Assembly (NCBI GenBank): GCA_964537875.1
Contig: CAZIDN010000021.1
Span: 1-55,559 of the forward strand
Reading direction: 5' to 3'
Length of the DNA stretch: 55,559 nucleotides
Origin: JAPKZH01 sp964537875
GTDB lineage: Bacteria > Acidobacteriota > Aminicenantia > Aminicenantales > UBA4085
Part shown: piece by piece, positions 8,237 through 15,021 of the stretch
Layout: every line of letters begins with the position of its first letter
Numbering within the stretch: position 1 is the stretch's first letter
The notes under the pieces: model-generated
The model's input: only the letters and a program-made list of their open reading frames with translations
Told to the model about the DNA's origin: nothing
The model's database searches: none
Program-made: the position numbers and the translations under genes

Positions 8237-9463
8237 TTAAGCACGAATGTGTTGAATCTTATCATCCACGACGCCCAGCCCCAACTTCTGGGCGTACCGC
8301 AGGTATTCTGTGAACCGGGGATTCTCATTGACAGGGACGTTCATGCTCTTTCTTTTTTCGACAAGGATATTGTGGCAGACCATATCCAGGGCAAAGGGGT
8401 CGGTGGCAAAGAACAGGGTGTTGAAGAGATAAGTGAATTTGGCGACGCCGTCGGGGCCTCCGTCATACTGGGCCCGCAAGCCGTCCGTGATGTTGAGGAC
8501 GAGCTTGTCGCGGAGAACGGGGAAGGCGGGAACTTCGACACAGACATCCAGAAAAAGGGGCCGATGGAGCCTGTTCGTGTTGCACACAGCGCCGTAGCCG
8601 ATATTCTTGGTGGCCATGGAAATCGCATTGCCGGTGTTTTTGAAGACCGGGACGTTGATGATCTTGGTCAGCTTCTTGGTCAGCAGCTTGCCGAAATAAG
8701 AATATTTGCCGTTGAAAACGTGCTGGTTCAGATACGGCAAGTCCTTTGGGCCTTCCACGTCGGCCCAATAAAAAACGTCCTTGTCAAAATTCTCGGCGCT
8801 GACATGGCTGCCGTCCGGCCTCAGCCAGCGGCTGTTGTCCAGTGTTTTCCCCTCGGCGGCCGCCTCATCCATCGTCTGCAGCCCTTCGATGCCGATCCCG
8901 GGATAGCGCTCGGCCGTATACCCGGCATCTCTGAGCATATAATCAAACCGGTCCCAGATGATGATATTCGGACGCTTGATCCCGCCGGCGAGCAGCCAGG
9001 TAATGATGGCGTCTACCACTTCCAGGCGGGTGCTGATCAACCCCGGGCCGACAGGATTCACTTTGATGCCGACGACATCGTCTTTCGAGAAAAAAAGGCC
9101 GACGCTCGCTTTAAGATTTTTATCCGTAAGCCGGGTCATCCCCTTTTCGAACATCGCCTTGATGACGTCCGCGTTCGGCTTTTCGTCCTTCATGGCATCC
9201 GGGTGATGGACTTCGACAACCTTTCCGGGGAAGGATCCCGGCAGCGAATATTTTGTTTTGGGAACTTTGAGGGCGTCCTCGAGGTTTGTCTTGGGGCGCG
9301 GCGGCGGGGTTTTTTGGGCAGGGGCATTCTGCCCCGCCTCATGAGACCAGAGGAAGCGGTTGCCGAGGAACCATCCCGCGCCCGCCGCTCCGCCGATCTT
9401 CAAAAATTGACGCCGGTCGACTTCATTCTCACGCTCCAAAGACCTATAACCGCGTTTCTTCAA
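8237..9463 (-). CDS. DUF362 family protein with Tat signal
   Basis: A 408-residue protein. The N-terminus contains a twin-arginine motif (DRRQFLK) and a Gly/Ala-rich hydrophobic stretch (IGGAAGAGWFLGN), so export by Tat is likely. The body matches my memory of DUF362 proteins: VGIKVNPVGPG, IIIWDRFDYMLRDAG and ATKNIGYGAVCNTNRLH. DUF362 proteins have no settled biochemical role. No ferredoxin-type cysteine cluster is present. The start codon is TTG at 9463, supported by a strong AAAAAGGAGA site with proper spacing. Repeat R1 copy B begins about 20 bp upstream, so the gene has little native promoter left unless the repeat supplies it. Confidence 0.75.
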   Translation of the reverse strand: MKKRGYRSLERENEVDRRQFLKIGGAAGAGWFLGNRFLWSHEAGQNAPAQKTPPPRPKTNLEDALKVPKTKYSLPGSFPGKVVEVHHPDAMKDEKPNADVIKAMFEKGMTRLTDKNLKASVGLFFSKDDVVGIKVNPVGPGLISTRLEVVDAIITWLLAGGIKRPNIIIWDRFDYMLRDAGYTAERYPGIGIEGLQTMDEAAAEGKTLDNSRWLRPDGSHVSAENFDKDVFYWADVEGPKDLPYLNQHVFNGKYSYFGKLLTKKLTKIINVPVFKNTGNAISMATKNIGYGAVCNTNRLHRPLFLDVCVEVPAFPVLRDKLVLNITDGLRAQYDGGPDGVAKFTYLFNTLFFATDPFALDMVCHNILVEKRKSMNVPVNENPRFTEYLRYAQKLGLGVVDDKIQHIRA

Positions 9464-9483
9464 GACACTCTCCTTTTTGATAT

Positions 9484-9788
9484 TAATACAAACGTAATAA
9501 ATAAAGTGACAATGTATGGGCGGTGCTTAGGCCGCCCTCAAGCCCCCGTAGCGGAGGGGGGCCCCGGACACTCTTGGAGGAGGACCCTTTCACAGGGTCC
9601 CCCTCCAACGGGCGGCGGGAATACCCGCCCGCCCTGCCACCCCTCCAAGGAGCATCCTCCCATGAATTCATCGCCAGATGCTCCAGGGAAAGGAGTATCC
9701 GACGGGACTGGTTCCCGGGGCCCGGGGGCTACGGGCGGCCTAAGCGCCGCCCGAACGGAGATGTCATTTTAATTATTGCGTTGATATT
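9484..9788 (+). repeat. Palindromic repeat R1, copy B, with a 132-bp internal segment
   Basis: The outer 83 bp on the left and about 90 bp on the right are practically identical to copy A, including the terminal inverted repeats. The centre differs: copy A has 22 bp (163-184), copy B has 132 bp (9567-9698). That segment is itself a string of hairpins: GGACCCT/AGGGTCC, GGCGGG/CCCGCC and GGAGCATC/GATGCTCC. The right end supplies or abuts the TAA stop of the ornithine aminotransferase gene at 9787-9789. TTGATATTA occurs at both ends of this copy (9477-9485 and 9781-9789). It fills the 323-bp space between the aminotransferase and DUF362 genes. Confidence 0.85.
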
Positions 9789-10995
9789 AGTTCTCGGCCC
9801 TGGCAAAGACTTCCTGGATCCGCTCGAAGGCCCAGTCCAGGTCATGTTTCCGGACGATGAGCGGGGGGGCGAAGCGGATGACATTTTCGTGGGTCTCCTT
9901 GCACAGGAGCCCAGCATCTTTCAAGGCTTCGCAAAATCGCCTGGCGCCGCCGGCCTCGGGCTTGAGCTCGATCCCGATCAACAATCCTTTTCCCCGGACG
10001 ACTTTGATGTGCCGGCTTTTGATCGTCTTGAGCTTATCCAGAAAATATCGGCCCTGTTTCTCCGCATTTTTGACCAGCTTCTCCGCCTTGATCACCCGGA
10101 GAGCTTCACGGGCGACGGCGCAGGCCAACGGATTCCCGCCGAAAGTCGAGCCGTGCTCGCCCGGCTTGAAGACGCCCAGGATGTCCGTCGAAGAGAGGAC
10201 GGCAGAAATCGGATAGCAGCCTCCGCCCAAAGATTTTCCGATGATGACCATGTCGGGCCTCACCCCTTCGTGCTCGTAGGCAAAAAGCTTGCCCGTCCGC
10301 CCCAAGCCTGTTTGGATCTCGTCGGCAATGAACAAGACATGATTTTTCTCACAGACCTCTTTGACTTTTTTGAGATACCCTTCGGACGGCATCAAGATCC
10401 CGGCTTCAGCCTGGTATGGCTCGACAAGAAAGGCGGCCGTGTTGGGGGTAATGGCCTTTTCGAGGGCTTCAATATCGCCAAAGGGAATGACGACAAAGCC
10501 GGGCGAGAAAGGCCCGAAATCCTTTCTGTAAAGAGGCTCGGTCGAGAAGCTGATCACGGCGATCGTCCGGCCGTGAAAATTGTTTGCGCAGGCGATGATT
10601 TCAGCCCCGTCCAGGGGAACGCCTTTTTTCTGATAGGCCCATTTGCGGGCCGTCTTAATGGCCGTTTCCACGGCCTCCGCCCCTGAATTCATGGGCAGGA
10701 CCATCTCGTAGCCGGTCATTTGGCACAGTTCTCTGGCCAAGAGCGGCCATTGGTCGTTCCGGAATGCCCTGGATGTCAGAGTCAATTTTTTGGCCTGGTC
10801 CTGGAGAGCCTTGACGATGCGGGGATGGCAGTGCCCCTGGTTCACGGCCGAATAGGCGCTGAGAAAATCCAGGTATTTTTTCCCCTCCACATCCCAGACC
10901 CAGATGCCTTTGGCTTTGGAGACAACGACGTCCAGGGGATGATAATTATGGGCTCCGTACTTGTCCTCGACGGCGATGAATTGTTTCGAGTTCAT
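9787..10995 (-). CDS. rocD: Ornithine aminotransferase
   Basis: A 402-residue class-III PLP aminotransferase of the same length as Bacillus RocD. It should convert ornithine and 2-oxoglutarate to glutamate semialdehyde and glutamate. Visible features are the N-terminal NYHPLDVVVSKAKGIWVWD, the MNSGAEAVETAIK phosphate-binding loop (102-114), HGRT (141-144), D225 in ADEIQTG and the PLP lysine K254 in GKSLGGG. The region around HNYHPL and the GK-S-L-G-G-G-CYP pattern favour ornithine over acetylornithine or GABA. The ATG at 10995 has GAGGAG upstream. The stop codon is the first triplet of repeat R1 copy B. No arginase or proline gene is adjacent. Confidence 0.88.
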   Translation of the reverse strand: MNSKQFIAVEDKYGAHNYHPLDVVVSKAKGIWVWDVEGKKYLDFLSAYSAVNQGHCHPRIVKALQDQAKKLTLTSRAFRNDQWPLLARELCQMTGYEMVLPMNSGAEAVETAIKTARKWAYQKKGVPLDGAEIIACANNFHGRTIAVISFSTEPLYRKDFGPFSPGFVVIPFGDIEALEKAITPNTAAFLVEPYQAEAGILMPSEGYLKKVKEVCEKNHVLFIADEIQTGLGRTGKLFAYEHEGVRPDMVIIGKSLGGGCYPISAVLSSTDILGVFKPGEHGSTFGGNPLACAVAREALRVIKAEKLVKNAEKQGRYFLDKLKTIKSRHIKVVRGKGLLIGIELKPEAGGARRFCEALKDAGLLCKETHENVIRFAPPLIVRKHDLDWAFERIQEVFARAEN

Positions 10996-11025
10996 GCATG
11001 ACTCCTCGATGAAAACGTTATGATA

Positions 11026-11117
<92 letters not shown>

Positions 11118-11130
11118 GGGCCTAAATATA

Positions 11131-11159
11131 ATAACAAGTCGAGCTTGTTAAGGTATCAA
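11131..11159 (-). promoter_or_regulatory. Putative promoter for tRNA-Ser(GGA)
   Basis: On the minus strand TTGATA (11159-11154) and TGTTAT (11136-11131) are 17 bp apart, and the tRNA begins 14 nt later. The spacer holds an AACAAG/CTTGTT palindrome. Judged by eye only. Confidence 0.35.
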
Positions 11160-11193
11160 AAAAAGAGAGTCAGGTCAATTTTCCGGAGTCTTC

Positions 11194-11263
11194 CCGGGGT
11201 CAAAGCTGCTCTTTACGCATGCTCCCCTGGATAATTTTGCGTAATGAGTAGGTTTGACCCCGG
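11194..11263. repeat. Inverted repeat with GGGGTCAAAGC motif (R3)
   Basis: A perfect 11-bp inverted repeat, CCGGGGTCAAA at 11194-11204 and TTTGACCCCGG at 11253-11263, lies just past the homoserine dehydrogenase stop. The motif GGGGTCAAAGCT followed by a purine and C also starts the composite repeats at 16228 and, inverted, at 36993. This could be a small mobile element or an intercistronic hairpin. Confidence 0.6.
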
Positions 11264-11265
11264 CT

Positions 11266-12285
11266 TTACCGGTAAATGTTAAGGATATCTTTGAGGAGGG
11301 CGGCGGCGGCTCCCCGCGGGTCGGATTTTCCCCCGATGACGGAAATGGAGCCCATGGTATCCGTGAAAAATGTAATCCCCTTGTTTGTCCCAGAGACGCC
11401 AAAAAGAGGATGTCCGGGTTCGATCGGACAAACACGGACTTCGGCCGCGAATTGATTTCCCTGTTTCAGCAATGTTCCCAATAGTTTGACCGCCTTCCCC
11501 TCTTCTTTTGCCGCTCGCAGGACTTCGGGAGAGATATTTATAATTCCCTCGACCTTGATATCGCTTAAACTAAGGTTTGTCCCGACAACTGCATTCGAAA
11601 TGAGCAGAATCTTCGAAGCCGTGTCCCAGCCCTCGACATCTATCGAAGGATCCGGCTCGGCGATTCCTTTCTGCCGGGCTTCGCTCAAGGCGGCTTCGTA
11701 TCCAAGCCCCTGATCCATCCTGGTGAGAATATAGTTCGTTGTTCCGTTGAGAATGCCTTCGATACCGAGAATCTCGGCCCCGGCGAGAGAATAAAGCCCG
11801 ACGTCCAGCGTCGGAAGGGCGGCGGCCGTCGCCCCGCTGAACTTTATCTTCAATCCCTTGGTCCGGGCTTTTTTCATAAGATTCTTGAAATCGAAGACAA
11901 GCCCTCCTTTGCCGGTGGTCGCCACATGCCAGCCGCATTCCAGAGCTTTGTTCAAAAAGCCGAGTCCCGGCTCCCCTGTTTTAAGGCTGGAGACCGTGCA
12001 GTCGACCAGGACGCCGGGCTCCATCTTCGGCAGTATCTCCTCCAGAGTGAGGCCGGGGTTCCATGACACGTCGTCCTGAAGACGCAGGCCGGAATTTTTC
12101 AAAAGACGGGACAGCTCTTGATGTCTGGAAAAGACAGTCCCGCCGCCGAGCTCCAGAATCGCCTTCAATTCAAGCTCAAGACCATAGCGCTCCGAGCAGA
12201 GATTTCTCTTCTCTTCGAGCAGATGGGCAAAAGCCCGGCCGACACGGCCGAATCCCATCAGGATGATCGTGACCGTCTTCTTCAT
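11266..12285 (-). CDS. hom: Homoserine dehydrogenase (short, no ACT domain)
   Basis: A 339-residue NAD(P)-dependent enzyme reducing aspartate semialdehyde to homoserine on the way to threonine and methionine. The Rossmann loop is GFGRVGRAF (residues 11-19). The catalytic domain shows TTGKGGL, GILNGTTNYILTRM and EPDPSIDVEGWDTASK. It is about 100 residues shorter than enzymes with a C-terminal ACT domain, so feedback control by threonine through ACT is not expected. The start codon overlaps the stop of the upstream serine hydrolase as ATGA, so the two are translated from one message. thrC is about 2.7 kb away on the other strand; thrB and asd are not in the window. Confidence 0.9.
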   Translation of the reverse strand: MKKTVTIILMGFGRVGRAFAHLLEEKRNLCSERYGLELELKAILELGGGTVFSRHQELSRLLKNSGLRLQDDVSWNPGLTLEEILPKMEPGVLVDCTVSSLKTGEPGLGFLNKALECGWHVATTGKGGLVFDFKNLMKKARTKGLKIKFSGATAAALPTLDVGLYSLAGAEILGIEGILNGTTNYILTRMDQGLGYEAALSEARQKGIAEPDPSIDVEGWDTASKILLISNAVVGTNLSLSDIKVEGIINISPEVLRAAKEEGKAVKLLGTLLKQGNQFAAEVRVCPIEPGHPLFGVSGTNKGITFFTDTMGSISVIGGKSDPRGAAAALLKDILNIYR

Positions 12286-13820
12286 TTGTTCTTGGCCGGA
12301 ATCCGCAAAAAGACGATGTCCTTAGCGGCAGGCTCAAATTTGACTGTTGCGCTTCCGATCAAGCCCTTGGCGTCGGTATAAAAAGACAGCAGTTGATCGA
12401 AATCGATCGATTCATTGGTCATCTCAAAAATATCATAGTGATAATGGGTGAGGGCGAATGACATCGTGTTGTATTTCGCTTTGAGCCCGTTCCCCTCTTT
12501 TTCGATCGTCAGGATTCCATAGCCGGGGTGTTCATACGGCCCGACATAATCGTCCAGCGGATGGGAAAGCTGGGTGTTGGGTTTTCTGTCTTTTTCCCGC
12601 TCTTTTTTTGTTTTCTCGGCATCCTGCCGCGATTTAGCCCGCTCATCCTGGATCCGCTGGTCCCAATTGACATAATTCAGCCCGAGCAGCCGGTCATAGA
12701 TATTATAGGCCAGGATGGAATTGACCGGCGCATCCTCCAGATTGTTTAAAAGGACGATTCCGATATTGTCCTTGGGCATGAACGAGACCATCGCCGAAAA
12801 TCCGTCGATGGCGCCGTGGTGATAGATGAGAGGATGCCCGCGGTAGGCCGTGATTCGCCAGCCCATGCCATAGCTGGCATAAAAAAGCTCATCGTATTTC
12901 AGAGTATCCGGCACGACCATTTGGGGCGAATGGATTTGGGCCAGAGTGGCTTCGGCAACGATTCGCTGGTCGGCCTTTTCACCGTAGCGACCTTTATTGA
13001 GGTTGAGCAGGACCCACTTGGACATATCCGATACATTGGAATTGATCGAGCCCGCCGGGCCGATGGCATCGATGTTGCAGAAAGGGATCTGCTCGACTTT
13101 GCCCCTGATCTCCTGGTAGGGAAAGGCAAAATCCGACGCCTTCTGGGAGTCCGTGATCGTGAAATTGGTCTCTCTCATCTCCAGCGGCTCCAGGATCCTC
13201 TTGCCCGCGAATTCTTCCCAGGGGATGCCGACGGTTTTTTCGACAAGGTATCCCGCCGTCATGAACATCAGGTTTTGATACTGATAGACAGCCCGGAAAC
13301 CTCGGCTGGGCTCAAGATACTGCAGGCGCTCAAAGAGCTGCTGGCGGCTGGACGCCGAAAGATACCAGACCCGGTCATGGCGCGGCAAGCCGGAGCGGTG
13401 ACAGACGAGGTCGCGCGGCGTCATCTGTTCTGAGGCGACAGGGTCGAGAAGCTTAAACGAAGGCAGATAATTCCGGACGGGCTTGTCCCAATCCAGCTTT
13501 CCTTCGTCCACTAAGATACCTATTGTTGTGGCCGTAAATGCTTTCGTGCAGGAACCGATGGCAAGGACCGTATGGGGGGTGACTTTCAGCCCGTTCTTGA
13601 CATCCTTGAAGCCGAAGCCCTCGGCGTAGATGACCCTTCCGTCCTTGACGATGGAAACGGCAACGCCGGGCACGTTCCATTCGGCCAGGATTTTATTCGC
13701 GAATGTATCAAACCCTTTTAAGTCCGGCAGGGTGTCTGGCTTCTGGGCCCACGCTGCAGAAACGACAAGAAGCAGAAAAACGGTGACGGTTAATGAAGCC
13801 CTGATCAATCCTTTTTTCAT
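12282..13820 (-). CDS. Secreted serine hydrolase, beta-lactamase/class C PBP family
   Basis: About 512 residues with a Sec signal peptide (IRASLTVTVFLLLVVSAAWA). It has the serine beta-lactamase-like fold signatures: S90-C-T-K93 as the nucleophile motif, a YQN tyrosine triad in YQYQNLMF, and an HHGAIDG stretch in place of KTG. A linker rich in charged residues (KTKKEREKDRK) leads to a C-terminal DUF3471-like beta domain. Members hydrolyse peptides, esters or beta-lactams, and the substrate here is unknown. The ATG at 13820 is chosen because it opens the signal peptide; an in-frame ATG at 13910 adds a non-signal leader. Its stop overlaps the hom start. Confidence 0.85.
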   Translation of the reverse strand: MKKGLIRASLTVTVFLLLVVSAAWAQKPDTLPDLKGFDTFANKILAEWNVPGVAVSIVKDGRVIYAEGFGFKDVKNGLKVTPHTVLAIGSCTKAFTATTIGILVDEGKLDWDKPVRNYLPSFKLLDPVASEQMTPRDLVCHRSGLPRHDRVWYLSASSRQQLFERLQYLEPSRGFRAVYQYQNLMFMTAGYLVEKTVGIPWEEFAGKRILEPLEMRETNFTITDSQKASDFAFPYQEIRGKVEQIPFCNIDAIGPAGSINSNVSDMSKWVLLNLNKGRYGEKADQRIVAEATLAQIHSPQMVVPDTLKYDELFYASYGMGWRITAYRGHPLIYHHGAIDGFSAMVSFMPKDNIGIVLLNNLEDAPVNSILAYNIYDRLLGLNYVNWDQRIQDERAKSRQDAEKTKKEREKDRKPNTQLSHPLDDYVGPYEHPGYGILTIEKEGNGLKAKYNTMSFALTHYHYDIFEMTNESIDFDQLLSFYTDAKGLIGSATVKFEPAAKDIVFLRIPAKNK

Positions 13821-14000
13821 AGGTCCTGTCCCTTTCTTTTTTGAATCTCTTCCAACAATTTTTTGGGAATCGGCCGGCAGGCGCAATTTTTCGTATGCGC
13901 CAGATGCCATTGGATTCGCTGCTCCAAGGTTGCCCGCTTGGGCATGTGGTTTTTTTTATGCCATTCTTTATTCATTTTTAAATTTTTCAAAAAGCTTCAC

Positions 14001-14292
14001 TGACTTTGAATTAGCGATATTAATCCCCCCTTCNNNNNNNNNNNNNNNNNNNNNNNNNNNNNNNNNNNNNNNNNNNNNNNNNNNNNNNNNNNNNNNNNNN
14101 NNNNNNNNNNNNNNNNNNNNNNNNNNNNNNNNNCCCCCTTGGCCAATCAAGGGGGGCCCCGAAACAGGTCAGCGTTTCGGGGTGGTATTTTCCGAAACGC
14201 TCCCCGGACTTTGAATTAGCGATATTAATCCCCCCTTCCCCCCTTGGCCAATCAAGGGGGGCCCCGAAACAGGTCAGCGTTTCGGGGTGGTA
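14001..14292. repeat. Tandem repeat of about 105 bp, interrupted by the scaffold gap
   Basis: The stretch from ACTTTGAATTAGCGATATTA onward occurs twice. Each unit contains two perfect 9-bp hairpins, CCCCCCTTG/CAAGGGGGG (6-nt loop) and CCCCGAAAC/GTTTCGGGG (8-nt loop). It also has an overlapping 10-bp alternative stem, AGCGTTTCGG/CCGAAACGCT, that would compete with the second hairpin. The last unit ends exactly at the 3' end of tRNA-Ser(CGA). The 472 bp between the serine hydrolase and this tRNA contain no other feature that I can support. Confidence 0.75.
14034..14133. other. Assembly gap (100 Ns)
   Basis: Exactly 100 Ns, the usual placeholder for a gap of unknown size. The bases on both sides join to give a perfect copy of the following repeat unit (six Cs, TT, six Cs, TTGG), so the gap may be zero length or may hide further tandem units. 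Confidence 0.98.
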
Positions 14293-14384
14293 TGGCGGAG
14301 AGGGCGGGATTCGAACCCGCGATTCCAATTGCTCAGAATAACGGTTTTCGAGACCGTCGCCTTCAACCACTCGGCCACCTCTCC
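14293..14384 (-). tRNA. tRNA-Ser(CGA)
   Basis: The minus strand gives GGAGAGG pairing with CCTCTCC, an encoded CCA, a long variable arm, the T-loop GGTTCGAATCC and an anticodon loop GTCTCGAAAAC with anticodon CGA. It is 92 nt including CCA. The tandem repeat touches its 3' end. Confidence 0.95.
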
Positions 14385-14416
14385 GCGTCTTCACGGGCCT
14401 CTTTCTAAAGGCCCTT

Positions 14417-14422
14417 ATTATA
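14417..14422 (-). promoter_or_regulatory. Possible -10 element for tRNA-Ser(CGA)
   Basis: A perfect TATAAT on the minus strand, about 33 nt before the tRNA 5' end. No good -35 hexamer is seen 16-18 bp upstream. A GGGCCT/AGGCCC hairpin lies between it and the tRNA. Confidence 0.3.
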
Positions 14423-14430
14423 TAAGATTT

Positions 14431-14457
14431 GGCCGGAAAATAAACGTCTTTCCGGCC
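14431..14457 (-). terminator. Hairpin after tadA
   Basis: A perfect 9-bp stem, GGCCGGAAA/TTTCCGGCC with a 9-nt loop, starts 4 nt beyond the tadA stop. There is no clean T-run, so it may act as a stabiliser or a weak terminator. Confidence 0.35.
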
Positions 14458-14460
14458 GGC

Positions 14461-14919
14461 CTATCCCCTTTTCGACCTAAAAAAATCCTTGAGGATCAGT
14501 CCGCACTCTCCGGCCAATACCCCGCCTTGGACGTCCATTTTATGATTTGTTTTCTCGAACGGAAACCTCATGATGGAGACGACCGCGCCGGCTTTAGGAT
14601 CTGAGGCCCCGAAGACAAGCGACTTGATCCTGGCCTGGATCACGGCACCCAGACACATGGCGCACGGCTCGAGCGTCACAAACAAATCGCAATTCTGAAG
14701 CCTGTAATTGCCGACCTTTCTGCAGGCTTTCCGAATGGCGCTGATCTCTGCGTGGGCTGTCGGGTCATTCCGCCGGATGGGTTCGTTATGTCCCCGGCTG
14801 ATGATCTTTCCGGCGGCAACGATCACCGCCCCGACCGGGACGTCCCCCTTTTTTGCGGCTTTTTCGGCTTCCCACAGCGCCCGGCGCATGAAATATTCAT
14901 CGTCTTTGCGCCTGGACAT
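14461..14919 (-). CDS. tadA: tRNA-specific adenosine deaminase
   Basis: A 152-residue zinc deaminase that converts the wobble adenosine of tRNA-Arg(ACG) to inosine. The active site is H56-A-E58 and P-C86-A-M-C89, the standard HAE/PCxxC pair. The N-terminus (YFMRRALWEAEKAAKKGDVPVGAVIV) and MDVQGGVL near the end match TadA rather than cytidine or guanine deaminases. Length is typical. It is divergent from thrC with about 100 bp between starts. Confidence 0.94.
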   Translation of the reverse strand: MSRRKDDEYFMRRALWEAEKAAKKGDVPVGAVIVAAGKIISRGHNEPIRRNDPTAHAEISAIRKACRKVGNYRLQNCDLFVTLEPCAMCLGAVIQARIKSLVFGASDPKAGAVVSIMRFPFEKTNHKMDVQGGVLAGECGLILKDFFRSKRG

Positions 14920-15021
14920 AATTTTTGTCCTCTTCGGGACTTGATTTTACCCGCCTGTCTATGAATTTACAACTTCGTCGGGTTAAAATTATGGGTTATA
15001 ATCCATCGATGGGAGGAAGTC

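Noticed and set aside
7976..9772. 598-codon open frame on the plus strand
   Set aside because: Antisense to the DUF362 gene and running through repeats R2 and R1. No recognisable domain.
14001..14292. CRISPR-like array
   Set aside because: Only two long units in direct tandem, with no spacers and no cas genes.
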